Source: a virus
Direction: 5' to 3' (one strand)
Length of the DNA stretch: 64,000 bases
IMG/VR virus record: IMGVR_UViG_3300028394_000057
Coordinates: 1 to 64,000 of that record
A model generated the notes under the pieces. The model saw only the letters and a list, made by a program, of their open reading frames with translations. It searched no databases and was not told the DNA's origin. The first letter of the stretch is position 1. Each line of letters begins with the position of its first letter. The position numbers and the translations under genes were made by a program. Below are positions 54,795 through 62,374 of the stretch, piece after piece.

Positions 54795-55074
54795 AAATTG
54801 GAAAGATGAAGCCTTATGTAAAGGTGACGATGTTAATCTATTCTTTGATACTTATGAGCAAGATGTTGAAGTCAGAAAAGAAGTAGATTCTTTATGTTCT
54901 ATTTGTCCAATGGCTCGTATATGTTTTGCAGTTGGGGTATCTCAAAAATCATATGGTGTTTGGGGTGGAGTTTACTTAGATAGAGGTAAAGTTTCCAGGG
55001 AATTTAATAAGCACAAAACCAAGCAAGACTGGACAGAAACATGGCAACACCTAACAACAGATAAGGAATTCTAA
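54784..55074 (+). CDS. whiB: WhiB-family iron-sulfur transcription regulator
   Basis: 96 residues. The four iron-sulfur cysteines have the family layout: Cys12, then Cys38-x2-Cys41-x5-Cys47 (LCSICPMARIC). The GVWGG beta-turn follows at residues 58-62 and the basic C terminus (REFNKHKTKQ) is the DNA-contact region. WhiB proteins are found only in actinobacteria and their phages and act by binding the main sigma factor near promoters. A phage copy probably retunes host or phage transcription, as shown for mycobacteriophage WhiB-like proteins. Co-translated with its neighbours. Confidence 0.92.
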   Translation: MPNENWKDEALCKGDDVNLFFDTYEQDVEVRKEVDSLCSICPMARICFAVGVSQKSYGVWGGVYLDRGKVSREFNKHKTKQDWTETWQHLTTDKEF

Positions 55075-55316
55075 TGTATACACCAGAGATGGCAACAGCA
55101 TTTAAAGCAATAGTGCCACCAAAGAATTTTGGTCTCACTATCTATGACAATGATAATTTTGTTACGCTTGAAATTAATCCTAAAGATTTGGTTGATTTGC
55201 TTGACGAAGACAAGACAGCAGTGGTAAAATATATCAATGATGTCAAAAGTATTTTGGAAGAACTTGGAGCAATTGTGTTTATAGTTAGAGAGGCGTTAGA
55301 ATCTAATGTGGATTAA
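55074..55316 (+). CDS. Small acidic protein, unknown
   Basis: 80 residues, one-base TAATG overlap with whiB. Alpha/beta with FGLTIYDNDNFVTLEINPKD then VDLLDEDKTAVVKYINDVKSILEELGA. No motif is recognised. It shares the WhiB operon and overlaps the next gene's start by 11 bases. Similar small proteins are common in the accessory region of actinophages without known function. Confidence 0.62.
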   Translation: MYTPEMATAFKAIVPPKNFGLTIYDNDNFVTLEINPKDLVDLLDEDKTAVVKYINDVKSILEELGAIVFIVREALESNVD

Positions 55317-55737
55317 TATTTCAATTGGAGTGGTGGTAACAGTCGTACTATTCTACACAACCTATAGATTGCTTAGATATAGAATTGCTTTTCAAAATCT
55401 AGCAAACGAGTATCTTCAAAAGTTATCCGATAACGAACTTTTGCTTAAAGAAATAAACAGACTTAATCAGCAAATAAACAATAAAGAACTTGAAAATTCA
55501 GATGGTTTTTTAAAATTTGTTTCAGATTCTCGTGACTGGGCTTTTCAGTATATTGAACAGGTTCAAAAAGCACTTAATGAATTTGATGAAGAGGTTGCAC
55601 CCCAACTTGAATGGGCTAATACCTTTGGTCAGGCTGCAGGTGACACAGTTCACACAGGAACAATGAAAAAGATTTCCGAGGCATACGATAAACTAAAATC
55701 AATATTGCCAGAGAATACCGAAACGCCTAATAACTAG
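55306..55737 (+). CDS. Membrane-anchored coiled-coil protein
   Basis: 143 residues. One N-terminal membrane span (ISIGVVVTVVLFYTTYRLL) is followed by a coiled coil (ELLLKEINRLNQQINNKELE) and a conserved-looking FVSDSRDWAFQYIEQVQKALNEFD segment. Topology resembles an i-spanin-like or membrane-tethered regulator, but an actinobacterial host has no second membrane to fuse in most lineages, so spanin is doubtful. Function unknown. It starts within an 11-base overlap. Confidence 0.65.
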   Translation: MWINISIGVVVTVVLFYTTYRLLRYRIAFQNLANEYLQKLSDNELLLKEINRLNQQINNKELENSDGFLKFVSDSRDWAFQYIEQVQKALNEFDEEVAPQLEWANTFGQAAGDTVHTGTMKKISEAYDKLKSILPENTETPNN

Positions 55738-55759
55738 GCACTAAACAAGGAGAAACAAA

Positions 55760-56044
55760 ATGAGTACAACTCAACTAAAGGCTCTGTTCGCATCATATTT
55801 GCGTAGCATCCTATCCGCAGTGGCAGCACTATACTTGGCTGGCATTACAGACCCACAGACTCTTCTATGGTCTTTGGTTGCTGCATTGCTACCAGTTGCA
55901 ACAAGAGCAGTAAATCCAAAGGACAAGGCATTTGGTATTGTTCCATCTGCTGAAGTTGTTGCAGAGGCTCTTAAGGATGTCAAGGTAACAAAGGCACCAG
56001 TTAAGAAGACTGTGACGGTCAAGAAGACGGTTACAAAGAAGTAA
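55760..56044 (+). CDS. Small membrane protein (holin-like)
   Basis: 94 residues, ribosome site AAGGAG. A hydrophobic N-terminal half with probable two spans (YLRSILSAVAALYLAGI; LLWSLVAALLPVATRAV) is followed by a repetitive basic tail (KKTVTVKKTVTKK). Proteins of this type in actinophages are often listed as holins. It lies outside the main lysis group, so it may be a third holin candidate or an unrelated membrane protein. Last plus-strand gene before the convergent glycosylation operon. Confidence 0.65.
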   Translation: MSTTQLKALFASYLRSILSAVAALYLAGITDPQTLLWSLVAALLPVATRAVNPKDKAFGIVPSAEVVAEALKDVKVTKAPVKKTVTVKKTVTKK

Positions 56045-56060
56045 TCTTAATAAATATTAA

Positions 56061-56084
56061 GGCGAGTCTAGAAATAGGCTCGTC
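56061..56084. terminator. Bidirectional terminator between convergent operons
   Basis: An 8-base stem, GGCGAGTC with GGCTCGTC (two wobble pairs on the plus strand), and loop TAGAAATA. T-rich tracts lie on both sides (TTTCTATATTT on plus, TTAATATTTATT on minus). It covers the stop codon of the minus-strand gene. Confidence 0.7.
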
Positions 56085-57168
56085 TTTCTATATTTGGCAA
56101 TATTTCTTTTACCTTTAATAATATCTCTAGGTATTCAAATAAATTTAAATAATTTTGTTTTAAAGATTCTTGAGAAAATTGATTATATCCAATTTTGTAT
56201 GCACTTTCTTTCAAAGAACTATCGTCTTCCATAGCCATGTAAGAGTCTATTTTTTGTGCCAACTCAACTGGCGACCCTGCATAAGCAGTTATAGTTCTTC
56301 TTGTATTAAATGTTTTAATCTGAGTAGACCTGATAAGCCATTCTTTTGGTAGCACCTTGTCATTTGGAGAAATGTTGGTCATAATTACTGGCAAGCCACT
56401 AAGCAAAGCCTCGTTCATTGGTAAACATAATCCAGCAAACCTTCTTGGCAAAATTAAAGCATCAAATCCATCATACAAATCTGCTCTATTGACAACATTA
56501 AAATATTCTATTCTTGCCCTGGGGTCATTACAAATAAAGTTAGAACCAGTTTGAACCTTAAAAACAATTTCAAAATCTGACTCTGCATACTTTAACATTT
56601 CAATTACTGTATTTGTTCCATTTCTATCTTGTGTTGCTGCTTTTCCAACAACATGAAGCAAACGTCTATGTTTTTTAGATAAATTGTTTTGTCTAACTTT
56701 GTCAAACTGAGTGTGTTCTGTTGGTGGCGGCAAGTGAAGAACCTCACAGTGGTTTCCATATAATTCTTTAACTTCTTCTAAATACCAAAAACTTGGAGAG
56801 AGTAATACATCTGGCAAATGTGTTGGTTCCATGTGATGCAAAAATTCATAATTGAATTGTAATATTGTTTTTATTCCTCTATCCCTGGCAAATGGAACAA
56901 CATTGTCAGAATAGAATAGTTCGCAAGAAATTACAACATCCAAATCGTTTAAAAATTCTAAAACTTCTTGTTCTTGTATCCAGCCTTCTGGATTTCCTAA
57001 CTGAGTGTTATAGTCTTTATACCATTCTGGATGTGTTGCAAACTTGCCCTCATTCCAACTAGAAGAATCTACTAAAAATACTTTAGATGGATTAAGCATT
57101 TTTGCTAATTCTAAACATTGATTACCTAAACCAGTATCATCCATTCTTGCTATAAGACCTATTTTCAT
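56068..57168 (-). CDS. Glycosyltransferase, GT-B fold (GT4-like)
   Basis: 366 residues from ATG 57168, which forms a 4-base ATGA overlap with the upstream stop; the TTG at 57183 is less likely. The N terminus KIGLIARMDDTGLGNQCLEL has the glycine-rich loop of the GT-B N domain. The C-terminal domain shows FAGLCLPMNEALLSGLPVIM, which is the G-x-P-x-x-E-A-x-x-x-G-x-P signature of retaining family-4 enzymes that bind the sugar nucleotide. It transfers a sugar from NDP-sugar to an unknown acceptor. Last gene of the minus-strand operon, next to the terminator. Confidence 0.8.
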   Translation of the reverse strand: MKIGLIARMDDTGLGNQCLELAKMLNPSKVFLVDSSSWNEGKFATHPEWYKDYNTQLGNPEGWIQEQEVLEFLNDLDVVISCELFYSDNVVPFARDRGIKTILQFNYEFLHHMEPTHLPDVLLSPSFWYLEEVKELYGNHCEVLHLPPPTEHTQFDKVRQNNLSKKHRRLLHVVGKAATQDRNGTNTVIEMLKYAESDFEIVFKVQTGSNFICNDPRARIEYFNVVNRADLYDGFDALILPRRFAGLCLPMNEALLSGLPVIMTNISPNDKVLPKEWLIRSTQIKTFNTRRTITAYAGSPVELAQKIDSYMAMEDDSSLKESAYKIGYNQFSQESLKQNYLNLFEYLEILLKVKEILPNIERRAYF

Positions 57169-57899
57169 TCTGTTAGACCCCAAGCAATATCATCGCTAGT
57201 GAATTTTCTAGTTCCAGCACGACCATCTAAATGATAAGAGGATGCAACATCAACCCCATTGTTTGGATAATATATCCAAACTTTATTTACATTCCAATTA
57301 TTGATAACAACATAACTGTAAAACCTATCTTCAATAAACTCTTTATCATGGGACTGTGCAAGCACCACGTCTCTATAATAAGACACTTTAGATATGTGTG
57401 GTCTTTGGCTCCATTGAATTGTTTTTAAAAAGTTTCCTTCTTTTTCTAACATCAAATAATCATGCTCTTCTGGAATTTCTTTCATAGGATGGAATCTAAC
57501 TGTATTGCAGTTGTCTGTCTCTAACATGTCTAAACATTCTTGTATATTAATTTTGTTTTTAATGAGAGGGGTATCAGATTCAATATACAGAATAAGAGAA
57601 GTGTTAACTAAATCAATAGTCTCTTTCATCATAGTGGTTTGATGTTTATGTTCTGTAAAGATAATAGGCAATACGTTTGTCCACTCATGCAATGACTTCC
57701 AAAGAATTCTATTCTTATATTCGTCATATCTGTCTTTCCAAGTAAGTCTTTCATCTCTAAGACCATCTACTTGTAAAATAATTTCGCTGTCAGGAAAATA
57801 ATGTCTAACACTATCCATGGTTTCTTCAAGAATACTGGTATCTGGATGACTTGGTATTACAGATGTTGGTATAATTATTGTTACATCTTTAGAGTTCAT
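57165..57899 (-). CDS. Glycosyltransferase, GT-A fold (GT2-like)
   Basis: 244 residues. The N terminus VTIIIPTSVIPSHPDTSILEET is a GT-A nucleotide-binding strand. LILYIESDTPL contains the acidic Glu-Ser-Asp equivalent of the DxD metal site, and a C-terminal WIYYPNNGVDVASSYHLDGR may contact the acceptor. Mid-operon, with an 11-base overlap upstream and ATGA overlap downstream. Sugar and acceptor are not determinable from sequence. Confidence 0.72.
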   Translation of the reverse strand: MNSKDVTIIIPTSVIPSHPDTSILEETMDSVRHYFPDSEIILQVDGLRDERLTWKDRYDEYKNRILWKSLHEWTNVLPIIFTEHKHQTTMMKETIDLVNTSLILYIESDTPLIKNKINIQECLDMLETDNCNTVRFHPMKEIPEEHDYLMLEKEGNFLKTIQWSQRPHISKVSYYRDVVLAQSHDKEFIEDRFYSYVVINNWNVNKVWIYYPNNGVDVASSYHLDGRAGTRKFTSDDIAWGLTE

Positions 57900-58743
57900 T
57901 ATATTCCTTGACTATTTTAATAGCAAAATCTCTTTTAAATTTAATCCACCAAGACACGAGCAAATGCATATTTTGTGGATAATCTTTTAATAAACTATCA
58001 ACAATTTGTGGTAATTCATTCCAATTATTAGTCTTTGCTATATCTATTTTACCATCAAAAACAAAATCCCAGAAGTCAAAGTCTTGTTCTATGGCACTTT
58101 TAATGTCACCAATGGGCAAACAAAGCAACTCTATGGCTTCGTAGAACCTGAATGAATCAATTGTTACGTTTCCAGCAGGAGCAGGAGCAATCCTACCTTT
58201 AATGAATTTTTCATAATACTTTTTTGGCTCATAACCCTTCATAAAGCCATCTGTTAAATTAAATACACAGTTATCTATAGTGGGCAAAACTTCAGCCAAT
58301 TCTTTTCTTCTACTATGATTTATTTGACCAGAGTAAAAGACATCATATTCTTTTTCTGCATATTCTGGCAGATTTGTTTTTAAAAATTCTGGTGCACCAA
58401 GAGGAAATTTATTATGTTTTTCATGTTTTAAAAATGGATATTGCATCCAAAACTTTATATCTCTGTGACTAATTTGATTATCTTGAAATTGTCCAGTTTC
58501 ATTGGAAGTAACAAAAAGCATAACTCTATCTATTTTACTTAACTCATTATCAATCACATGCTCTTTTGTATAAAAATCTCCACCACATATAACAACAATA
58601 GCCTTATCGGTCTTTGGTAGGGACTGAACCCTAACTGTCTCTATGTTAGCCCTATTAAAAACTTCTTGCAAAAATGCAAAATCAGATTTTGTGTCTGGGT
58701 AATTATCACTTTTAGAGTATAGGTATGCTTTAATTTGACTCAT
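57889..58743 (-). CDS. Exostosin/GT47-like glycosyltransferase (putative)
   Basis: 284 residues. It has a Rossmann-like start (VVICGGDFYTKEHVI) and a central EYDVFYSGQINHSRRKELAEVL followed by FKKY-like helices and GRIAPAPAGNVTIDSFRFYEAIELLCLPIG. The last resembles the nucleotide-sugar binding region of exostosin-type enzymes, where a conserved phenylalanine/arginine and a Glu precede a Pro-Ile-Gly turn. It overlaps both neighbours by 11-14 bases. Confidence in glycosyltransferase function is moderate, helped by the operon. Confidence 0.65.
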   Translation of the reverse strand: MSQIKAYLYSKSDNYPDTKSDFAFLQEVFNRANIETVRVQSLPKTDKAIVVICGGDFYTKEHVIDNELSKIDRVMLFVTSNETGQFQDNQISHRDIKFWMQYPFLKHEKHNKFPLGAPEFLKTNLPEYAEKEYDVFYSGQINHSRRKELAEVLPTIDNCVFNLTDGFMKGYEPKKYYEKFIKGRIAPAPAGNVTIDSFRFYEAIELLCLPIGDIKSAIEQDFDFWDFVFDGKIDIAKTNNWNELPQIVDSLLKDYPQNMHLLVSWWIKFKRDFAIKIVKEYNEL

Positions 58744-59443
58744 AATAAAGATGAACCTCGTGTTGATAATCTAAAATTGTTTCGGTATACCCAAGTTGTT
58801 TAATCCAACCTCTAAGTTCACTAAGATACAAACCCCATTGATGAAACATAAACTCTGGATGTCCAGATAACCAAATCTTTGGTTTATATTGTTTTAACAC
58901 TTCTTCGGCACCACGCAACACCTTAAATTCGCTTCCCTCTACATCTAGAGTGATAATTGTTGGTGGCTTTAATCCATAAAAAGAAACGCAGTCATCTATC
59001 TTTACTTGACCATACATGCTTCCCTCTAGATATAATTCTTTAAACCCATGTGCCGCTTCAATATTTTGATATGCTTCTGGTGGAAATTCATCTCTATATA
59101 TTCTAATAAGTGAATTGTTTTCATCAGATGCAAAGCATGGAATAGTTGCTAATGGATTTTTTAAATTATTTGCTTCCCAGATTGCTGGCATGTGTGACCA
59201 AACTTTTGGGTTAGGTTCAAACAAAACTACTTCTGCACCCCAAATTTGACACAAGGCAGACATCTCTCCCTCTTCTGCACCAACATAATACACAACATCC
59301 CCATCTACAAGATTGTCGTGCATGGATTTTAGCCTTAGTTTCTCCCAACCATTTTCAGTATACCATTCTGGTCTATCTGCTCTGTGCTTTGGAATGGTAA
59401 TTTCCCATTCGCCATTTAGAATGGCTTTAACCATTTCTGTCAT
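58730..59443 (-). CDS. FkbM-family methyltransferase
   Basis: 237 residues. The S-adenosylmethionine-binding region is seen as DGDVVYYVGAEEGEMSALCQ and VVLFEPNPKVWSHM, and the family signature as TIITLDVEGSEFKVLRGAEE. FkbM enzymes O-methylate sugars or secondary metabolites. Encoded between a dehydratase/epimerase and glycosyltransferases, it most likely methylates a hydroxyl on a transferred sugar, possibly to cap a chain (inference). ATGA-type overlap with the epimerase gene. Confidence 0.83.
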   Translation of the reverse strand: MTEMVKAILNGEWEITIPKHRADRPEWYTENGWEKLRLKSMHDNLVDGDVVYYVGAEEGEMSALCQIWGAEVVLFEPNPKVWSHMPAIWEANNLKNPLATIPCFASDENNSLIRIYRDEFPPEAYQNIEAAHGFKELYLEGSMYGQVKIDDCVSFYGLKPPTIITLDVEGSEFKVLRGAEEVLKQYKPKIWLSGHPEFMFHQWGLYLSELRGWIKQLGYTETILDYQHEVHLYYESN

Positions 59444-60372
59444 TTGTTTTCCTCCATATAAAATTTAATTATTTCTTTCATGCTATCTTTCATAGTATGC
59501 TTTGATTCCCATCCAGTTTTTTCGTATAGCAAAGATGAGTTCATAAATTGTTTCTTAATTTCAAACCCATCACTTTCAACCATTTTATAATTGACTTCTT
59601 TGCCAATAGCATCTCTAACAATATTAAACACTTGAAGTGTGGAATATCTTTCCCCAGATGATATATTAAATGATGCAACATCATTAACTGTTTCTGCGTA
59701 TGTTAGTATATTAGCATATGCTGAAACAACATCTTTCACATTTATATATTCTCTAACATCTCTACCATTATTTCTTATTGTAAATGATAAATTATCTTTA
59801 TGTGCTTTTAAAATTCCAGGTATTAGTCTTTGAATGTTGTTATCTCCAGTGCCATAAATATTACAAGCACGAGTAGTTACAATAGGCATACTGTATGTAT
59901 TTCTATATGAGTTACACATAATGTCTGTAATAGATTTAGAGGCATCGTATGGATATATTCCATTAAGGATATGGTCTTCAAAGTATTCGTCATTAGTTAG
60001 TTCTCCGTATGCTTTGTCGCTAGAAGCAACAATGATTGACTTACATTCTTTATATTCTCTCAATGATTCAAGCACGTTTAGAGTGCCAACAGCATTTGTA
60101 TAGAAAGTATTGTACGGATATTTAATTGAATCATGTGCTTGAGTTTGTGCTGCAAGATGAATAAAATAGTCTGGTCTTGACTTTTCTATAAAGAAATCAA
60201 CATCTGTTTTGTTATTGATATTTCCATATACCTTGTTAACATTCTTAGAAAGTTCTGTACGACTGTGTTCGTCTTTCAATAAAACAAACACATCCCAACC
60301 AAGAGATAAATAATGGTTTGAAAGGTGTGAACCCAAAAGTCCAGTAGCACCAGTGATTGCTATACTTTTCAT
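59440..60372 (-). CDS. NAD-dependent sugar-nucleotide dehydratase/epimerase (extended SDR)
   Basis: 310 residues. GATGLLGS at residues 8-15 is the NAD-binding loop. VASSDKAYG (Ser117/118) and Tyr142-x3-Lys146 (YDASK) give the catalytic triad of extended short-chain dehydrogenases. The RACNIYGTGDNNIQRLIP and NGRDVREYINVKDVVSAY segments are typical of CDP-glucose and GDP-mannose 4,6-dehydratases. It makes a modified sugar nucleotide, probably a deoxysugar donor, for the glycosyltransferases of the operon. It overlaps both neighbours by 4 bases. Confidence 0.88.
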   Translation of the reverse strand: MKSIAITGATGLLGSHLSNHYLSLGWDVFVLLKDEHSRTELSKNVNKVYGNINNKTDVDFFIEKSRPDYFIHLAAQTQAHDSIKYPYNTFYTNAVGTLNVLESLREYKECKSIIVASSDKAYGELTNDEYFEDHILNGIYPYDASKSITDIMCNSYRNTYSMPIVTTRACNIYGTGDNNIQRLIPGILKAHKDNLSFTIRNNGRDVREYINVKDVVSAYANILTYAETVNDVASFNISSGERYSTLQVFNIVRDAIGKEVNYKMVESDGFEIKKQFMNSSLLYEKTGWESKHTMKDSMKEIIKFYMEENK

Positions 60373-61334
60373 TCTATGCCTAACTTGTTAACAATTGTTT
60401 CCCAGCGATGTGCGTAGGTGTGTTCATTTTTTGTTCTTTGATGTCCAGCAAAACGAATCTGTTCTCTCTCTTCATCATTATCTAAATAGTAATCAATTTT
60501 TTCTTTTAGTTTATCTAGATTACCATGTGGGTAAAATGCAATCTCTTTACCGTCTTCAAAAAATTGGTCAAGACCTGTGATGTCTGGGTAGATAGTAAAT
60601 CCACCACGACCAGTAGACTCAAATAGTCTGTCGCTACTGTAATAAGGATATGAAAAATTAATGTTTAAACTATCTCCAATAGCAATCTTGCTGCGAGCAT
60701 AAATTCTATTTAAAGCATCTCCTCTTACCGTTCCAGTTTCACCATCTGGACCAACATGTAAGAATCTATTTCCGTAAGTATATTTTAAAAATTCAATTAG
60801 TTGTGGTCTGTATGGATACTCTGGATGATATCCCTTGCTTCCAACAAAGATAACATCATAATCAAAGTTACTTGCATCGTAATCTGGGTGAACGTAAACC
60901 TCTTTATCGTAAACACCTGCTGGAAGATAGTGACCGATTACATCGGTTTCTTTGTTAAACCAATCAGCCATGAGTTTATCTGTTGCAAAAAAGTGACCAA
61001 TCTTAGAATAAAAACCATCATTTTCTAAATCTACTTGTCTTTGCAATCCAAACCAAAGGTCTAAGTGATAGGTCATAGTTGGAATATTTGCTACCTTTAA
61101 TAATTCTAATAGTCTTGTTAGGTCTAAGTCTCCTGGATTTGACCAACCATGCGTATGTACCCAAACAAACAAATCTGACCTCATTGCTTCAAATAAAATG
61201 TCTGATGTTTTTGCTCCCCAAACACCTTCTTGAAGTCTGATTACTTCGTGTCCTAGGGATTCTAATGATTTAGCGTGATGATTTTCGCTAGAGTAATCTA
61301 CCTGAAAATTACCTAAAAATGCTATTCTAGCCAA
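60369..61334 (-). CDS. Glycosyltransferase-like protein, first gene of operon
   Basis: 321 residues from TTG (rc of CAA at 61332-61334), preceded on the minus strand by AGGAAC. GT-B-like: ARIAFLGNFQVDYSSENHHAKSL at the N terminus, DYDVIFVGSKGYHPEYPYRP opening the second domain, then SYPYYSSDRLFESTGRGGFTIYP. The last resembles the CgeB/Glyco_trans_1_2 C-terminal region with the catalytic E and a terminal HTYAHRWETIV helix. Acceptor unknown. The gene starts ~40 bases downstream of the divergent promoter. Confidence 0.75.
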   Translation of the reverse strand: MARIAFLGNFQVDYSSENHHAKSLESLGHEVIRLQEGVWGAKTSDILFEAMRSDLFVWVHTHGWSNPGDLDLTRLLELLKVANIPTMTYHLDLWFGLQRQVDLENDGFYSKIGHFFATDKLMADWFNKETDVIGHYLPAGVYDKEVYVHPDYDASNFDYDVIFVGSKGYHPEYPYRPQLIEFLKYTYGNRFLHVGPDGETGTVRGDALNRIYARSKIAIGDSLNINFSYPYYSSDRLFESTGRGGFTIYPDITGLDQFFEDGKEIAFYPHGNLDKLKEKIDYYLDNDEEREQIRFAGHQRTKNEHTYAHRWETIVNKLGIE

Positions 61335-61371
61335 TGTGTTCCTGTCTGTTTGTTCACAATGTGATACTTAC

Positions 61372-61380
61372 ATTATACCA
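61372..61380 (-). promoter_or_regulatory. Promoter of the glycosylation operon
   Basis: Minus-strand TGGTATAAT (plus ATTATACCA). It is back to back with the Hsp20 promoter, 12 bases separating the two -10 hexamers. Confidence 0.7.
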
Positions 61381-61386
61381 GATATA

Positions 61387-61395
61387 TGCTATAAT
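61387..61395 (+). promoter_or_regulatory. Promoter of the Hsp20 gene
   Basis: TGCTATAAT with TATAAT at 61390-61395. The region 61372-61395 is a near-palindrome, so RNA polymerase probably cannot sit on both promoters at once. Confidence 0.7.
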
Positions 61396-61399
61396 TTAC

Positions 61400-61424
61400 T
61401 TGTACCTGCCAAAAGGGGGTACAA
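61400..61424 (+). promoter_or_regulatory. 5' hairpin in Hsp20 leader
   Basis: Perfect 7-base stem TTGTACC with GGTACAA and an 11-base loop, at the predicted 5' end of the mRNA. The ribosome site AAGGAG lies 14 bases further on and is not sequestered by this stem. Confidence 0.5.
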
Positions 61425-61453
61425 AATAACTCGCTTAAAAGGAGATGATACAA

Positions 61454-61858
61454 ATGGTAATCTACACAGACCCATTCGCAGCACTTAGTCAGGAATTTGA
61501 TAAGATGTTTGCACAACCAACAAGGGCTACATACCCACCCTACAACGTAATCCACTCAAAGGAAAAGAACGAATGGTATCTTGAGTTCGCTCTAGCAGGA
61601 TTTGAGAAGGATGATGTAACCATCACAACAGATAAGAATGTTTTGACTGTTGCTGGTGAAACAAAAGAAGACAAAGAACTACCAGAGGATATCCGCTATG
61701 TTTATAAGGGCATTGCTGGTCGTAAGTTCACTCGTTCTTTTACTCTACCAGAATACGCTGAAGTCGCTAAGGCTGAATTGAAGCATGGTATTCTGACTAT
61801 TGATTTAGTTATCAATGTTCCAGAGGAAAAGAAACCTAAGACTATTATTATTAAGTAA
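61454..61858 (+). CDS. Hsp20-family small heat-shock protein
   Basis: 134 residues from ATG 61454, 9 bases after AAGGAG; ATG 61445 abuts that site and is rejected. The alpha-crystallin domain shows the LEFALAGFEKDDVTITTD strands, the GETKEDKELPE loop, RKFTRSFTLPEYAE and the HGILTIDL GxL motif. The C-terminal KTIIIK is the IxI-type tail that mediates oligomer assembly. Small heat-shock proteins hold unfolded proteins for refolding; phage copies probably assist virion protein folding in infected cells. Monocistronic under a divergent promoter. Confidence 0.92.
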   Translation: MVIYTDPFAALSQEFDKMFAQPTRATYPPYNVIHSKEKNEWYLEFALAGFEKDDVTITTDKNVLTVAGETKEDKELPEDIRYVYKGIAGRKFTRSFTLPEYAEVAKAELKHGILTIDLVINVPEEKKPKTIIIK

Positions 61859-61903
61859 GTCGGAAGTCCTGGGTATGACAGTAAACTGCCCACCTAATAG
61901 ATA

Positions 61904-61912
61904 TGGTATAAT
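61904..61912 (+). promoter_or_regulatory. Extended -10 promoter for Dps gene (leaderless)
   Basis: TGGTATAAT, TATAAT at 61907-61912, 6 bases before ATG 61919, without a ribosome binding site. Confidence 0.7.
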
Positions 61913-61918
61913 AAGACA

Positions 61919-62374
61919 ATGGAAAACTTACTAGCACAACTAAGAACGCTACTGGCAGATAACGTTGCCCTTAAATTTAAAGCACACGGATATCATTGGA
62001 ATGTAGAAGGACATGATTTTTCACAATACCACAAATTTTTTCAGAAAATCTATGAGGACTATGATGCTGCAACAGACACTTATGCAGAATGGCTTCGCAT
62101 ATTGAAAGAGTATGCACCATACAGACTAACAGATTTCTTTGACATGTCAACAGTTCCAGAACCAGTAATTGTTGGTGAACCACAGGGTATGCTGCATGAC
62201 CTATATCTTTCAATTGAGGCACATATAGAAGCCTTGGTGATTGCAGGTGGTGTTGCAACAGAAGCAAAACAATACGGATTAGCAAATTTCTTTGCTGACC
62301 GTCAAACAGCCTCGCAGAAATTCTGCTGGCAAATTCGTGTAAGTCACGAAATGGAAATGGAGATAGAAAACTAA
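61919..62374 (+). CDS. dps: Dps-like ferritin (DNA-protection, iron storage)
   Basis: 151 residues. The HGYHWNVEGHDF motif and spacing of His26, His38, Asp53 and Glu57 (12, 15 and 4 apart) reproduce the ferroxidase ligands of Dps subunits. The position normally held by a further Asp, four after the second His, is Gln42. Dodecamers oxidise and store iron with peroxide as oxidant and may bind DNA. A phage copy could protect DNA from oxidative damage during infection. It overlaps the following gene by one base. Confidence 0.88.
   Translation: MENLLAQLRTLLADNVALKFKAHGYHWNVEGHDFSQYHKFFQKIYEDYDAATDTYAEWLRILKEYAPYRLTDFFDMSTVPEPVIVGEPQGMLHDLYLSIEAHIEALVIAGGVATEAKQYGLANFFADRQTASQKFCWQIRVSHEMEMEIEN

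Noticed and set aside
55306-55737. Spanin role for the membrane-anchored coiled-coil protein
   Set aside because: Spanins fuse inner and outer membranes; the host markers indicate an actinobacterium, most of which lack the Gram-negative outer membrane, and no partner o-spanin was seen.
61400-61453. RNA thermometer in the Hsp20 leader
   Set aside because: The perfect hairpin does not pair with the AAGGAG ribosome site, and only a 3-bp CTC/GAG pairing could reach it, so a thermometer is not supported.
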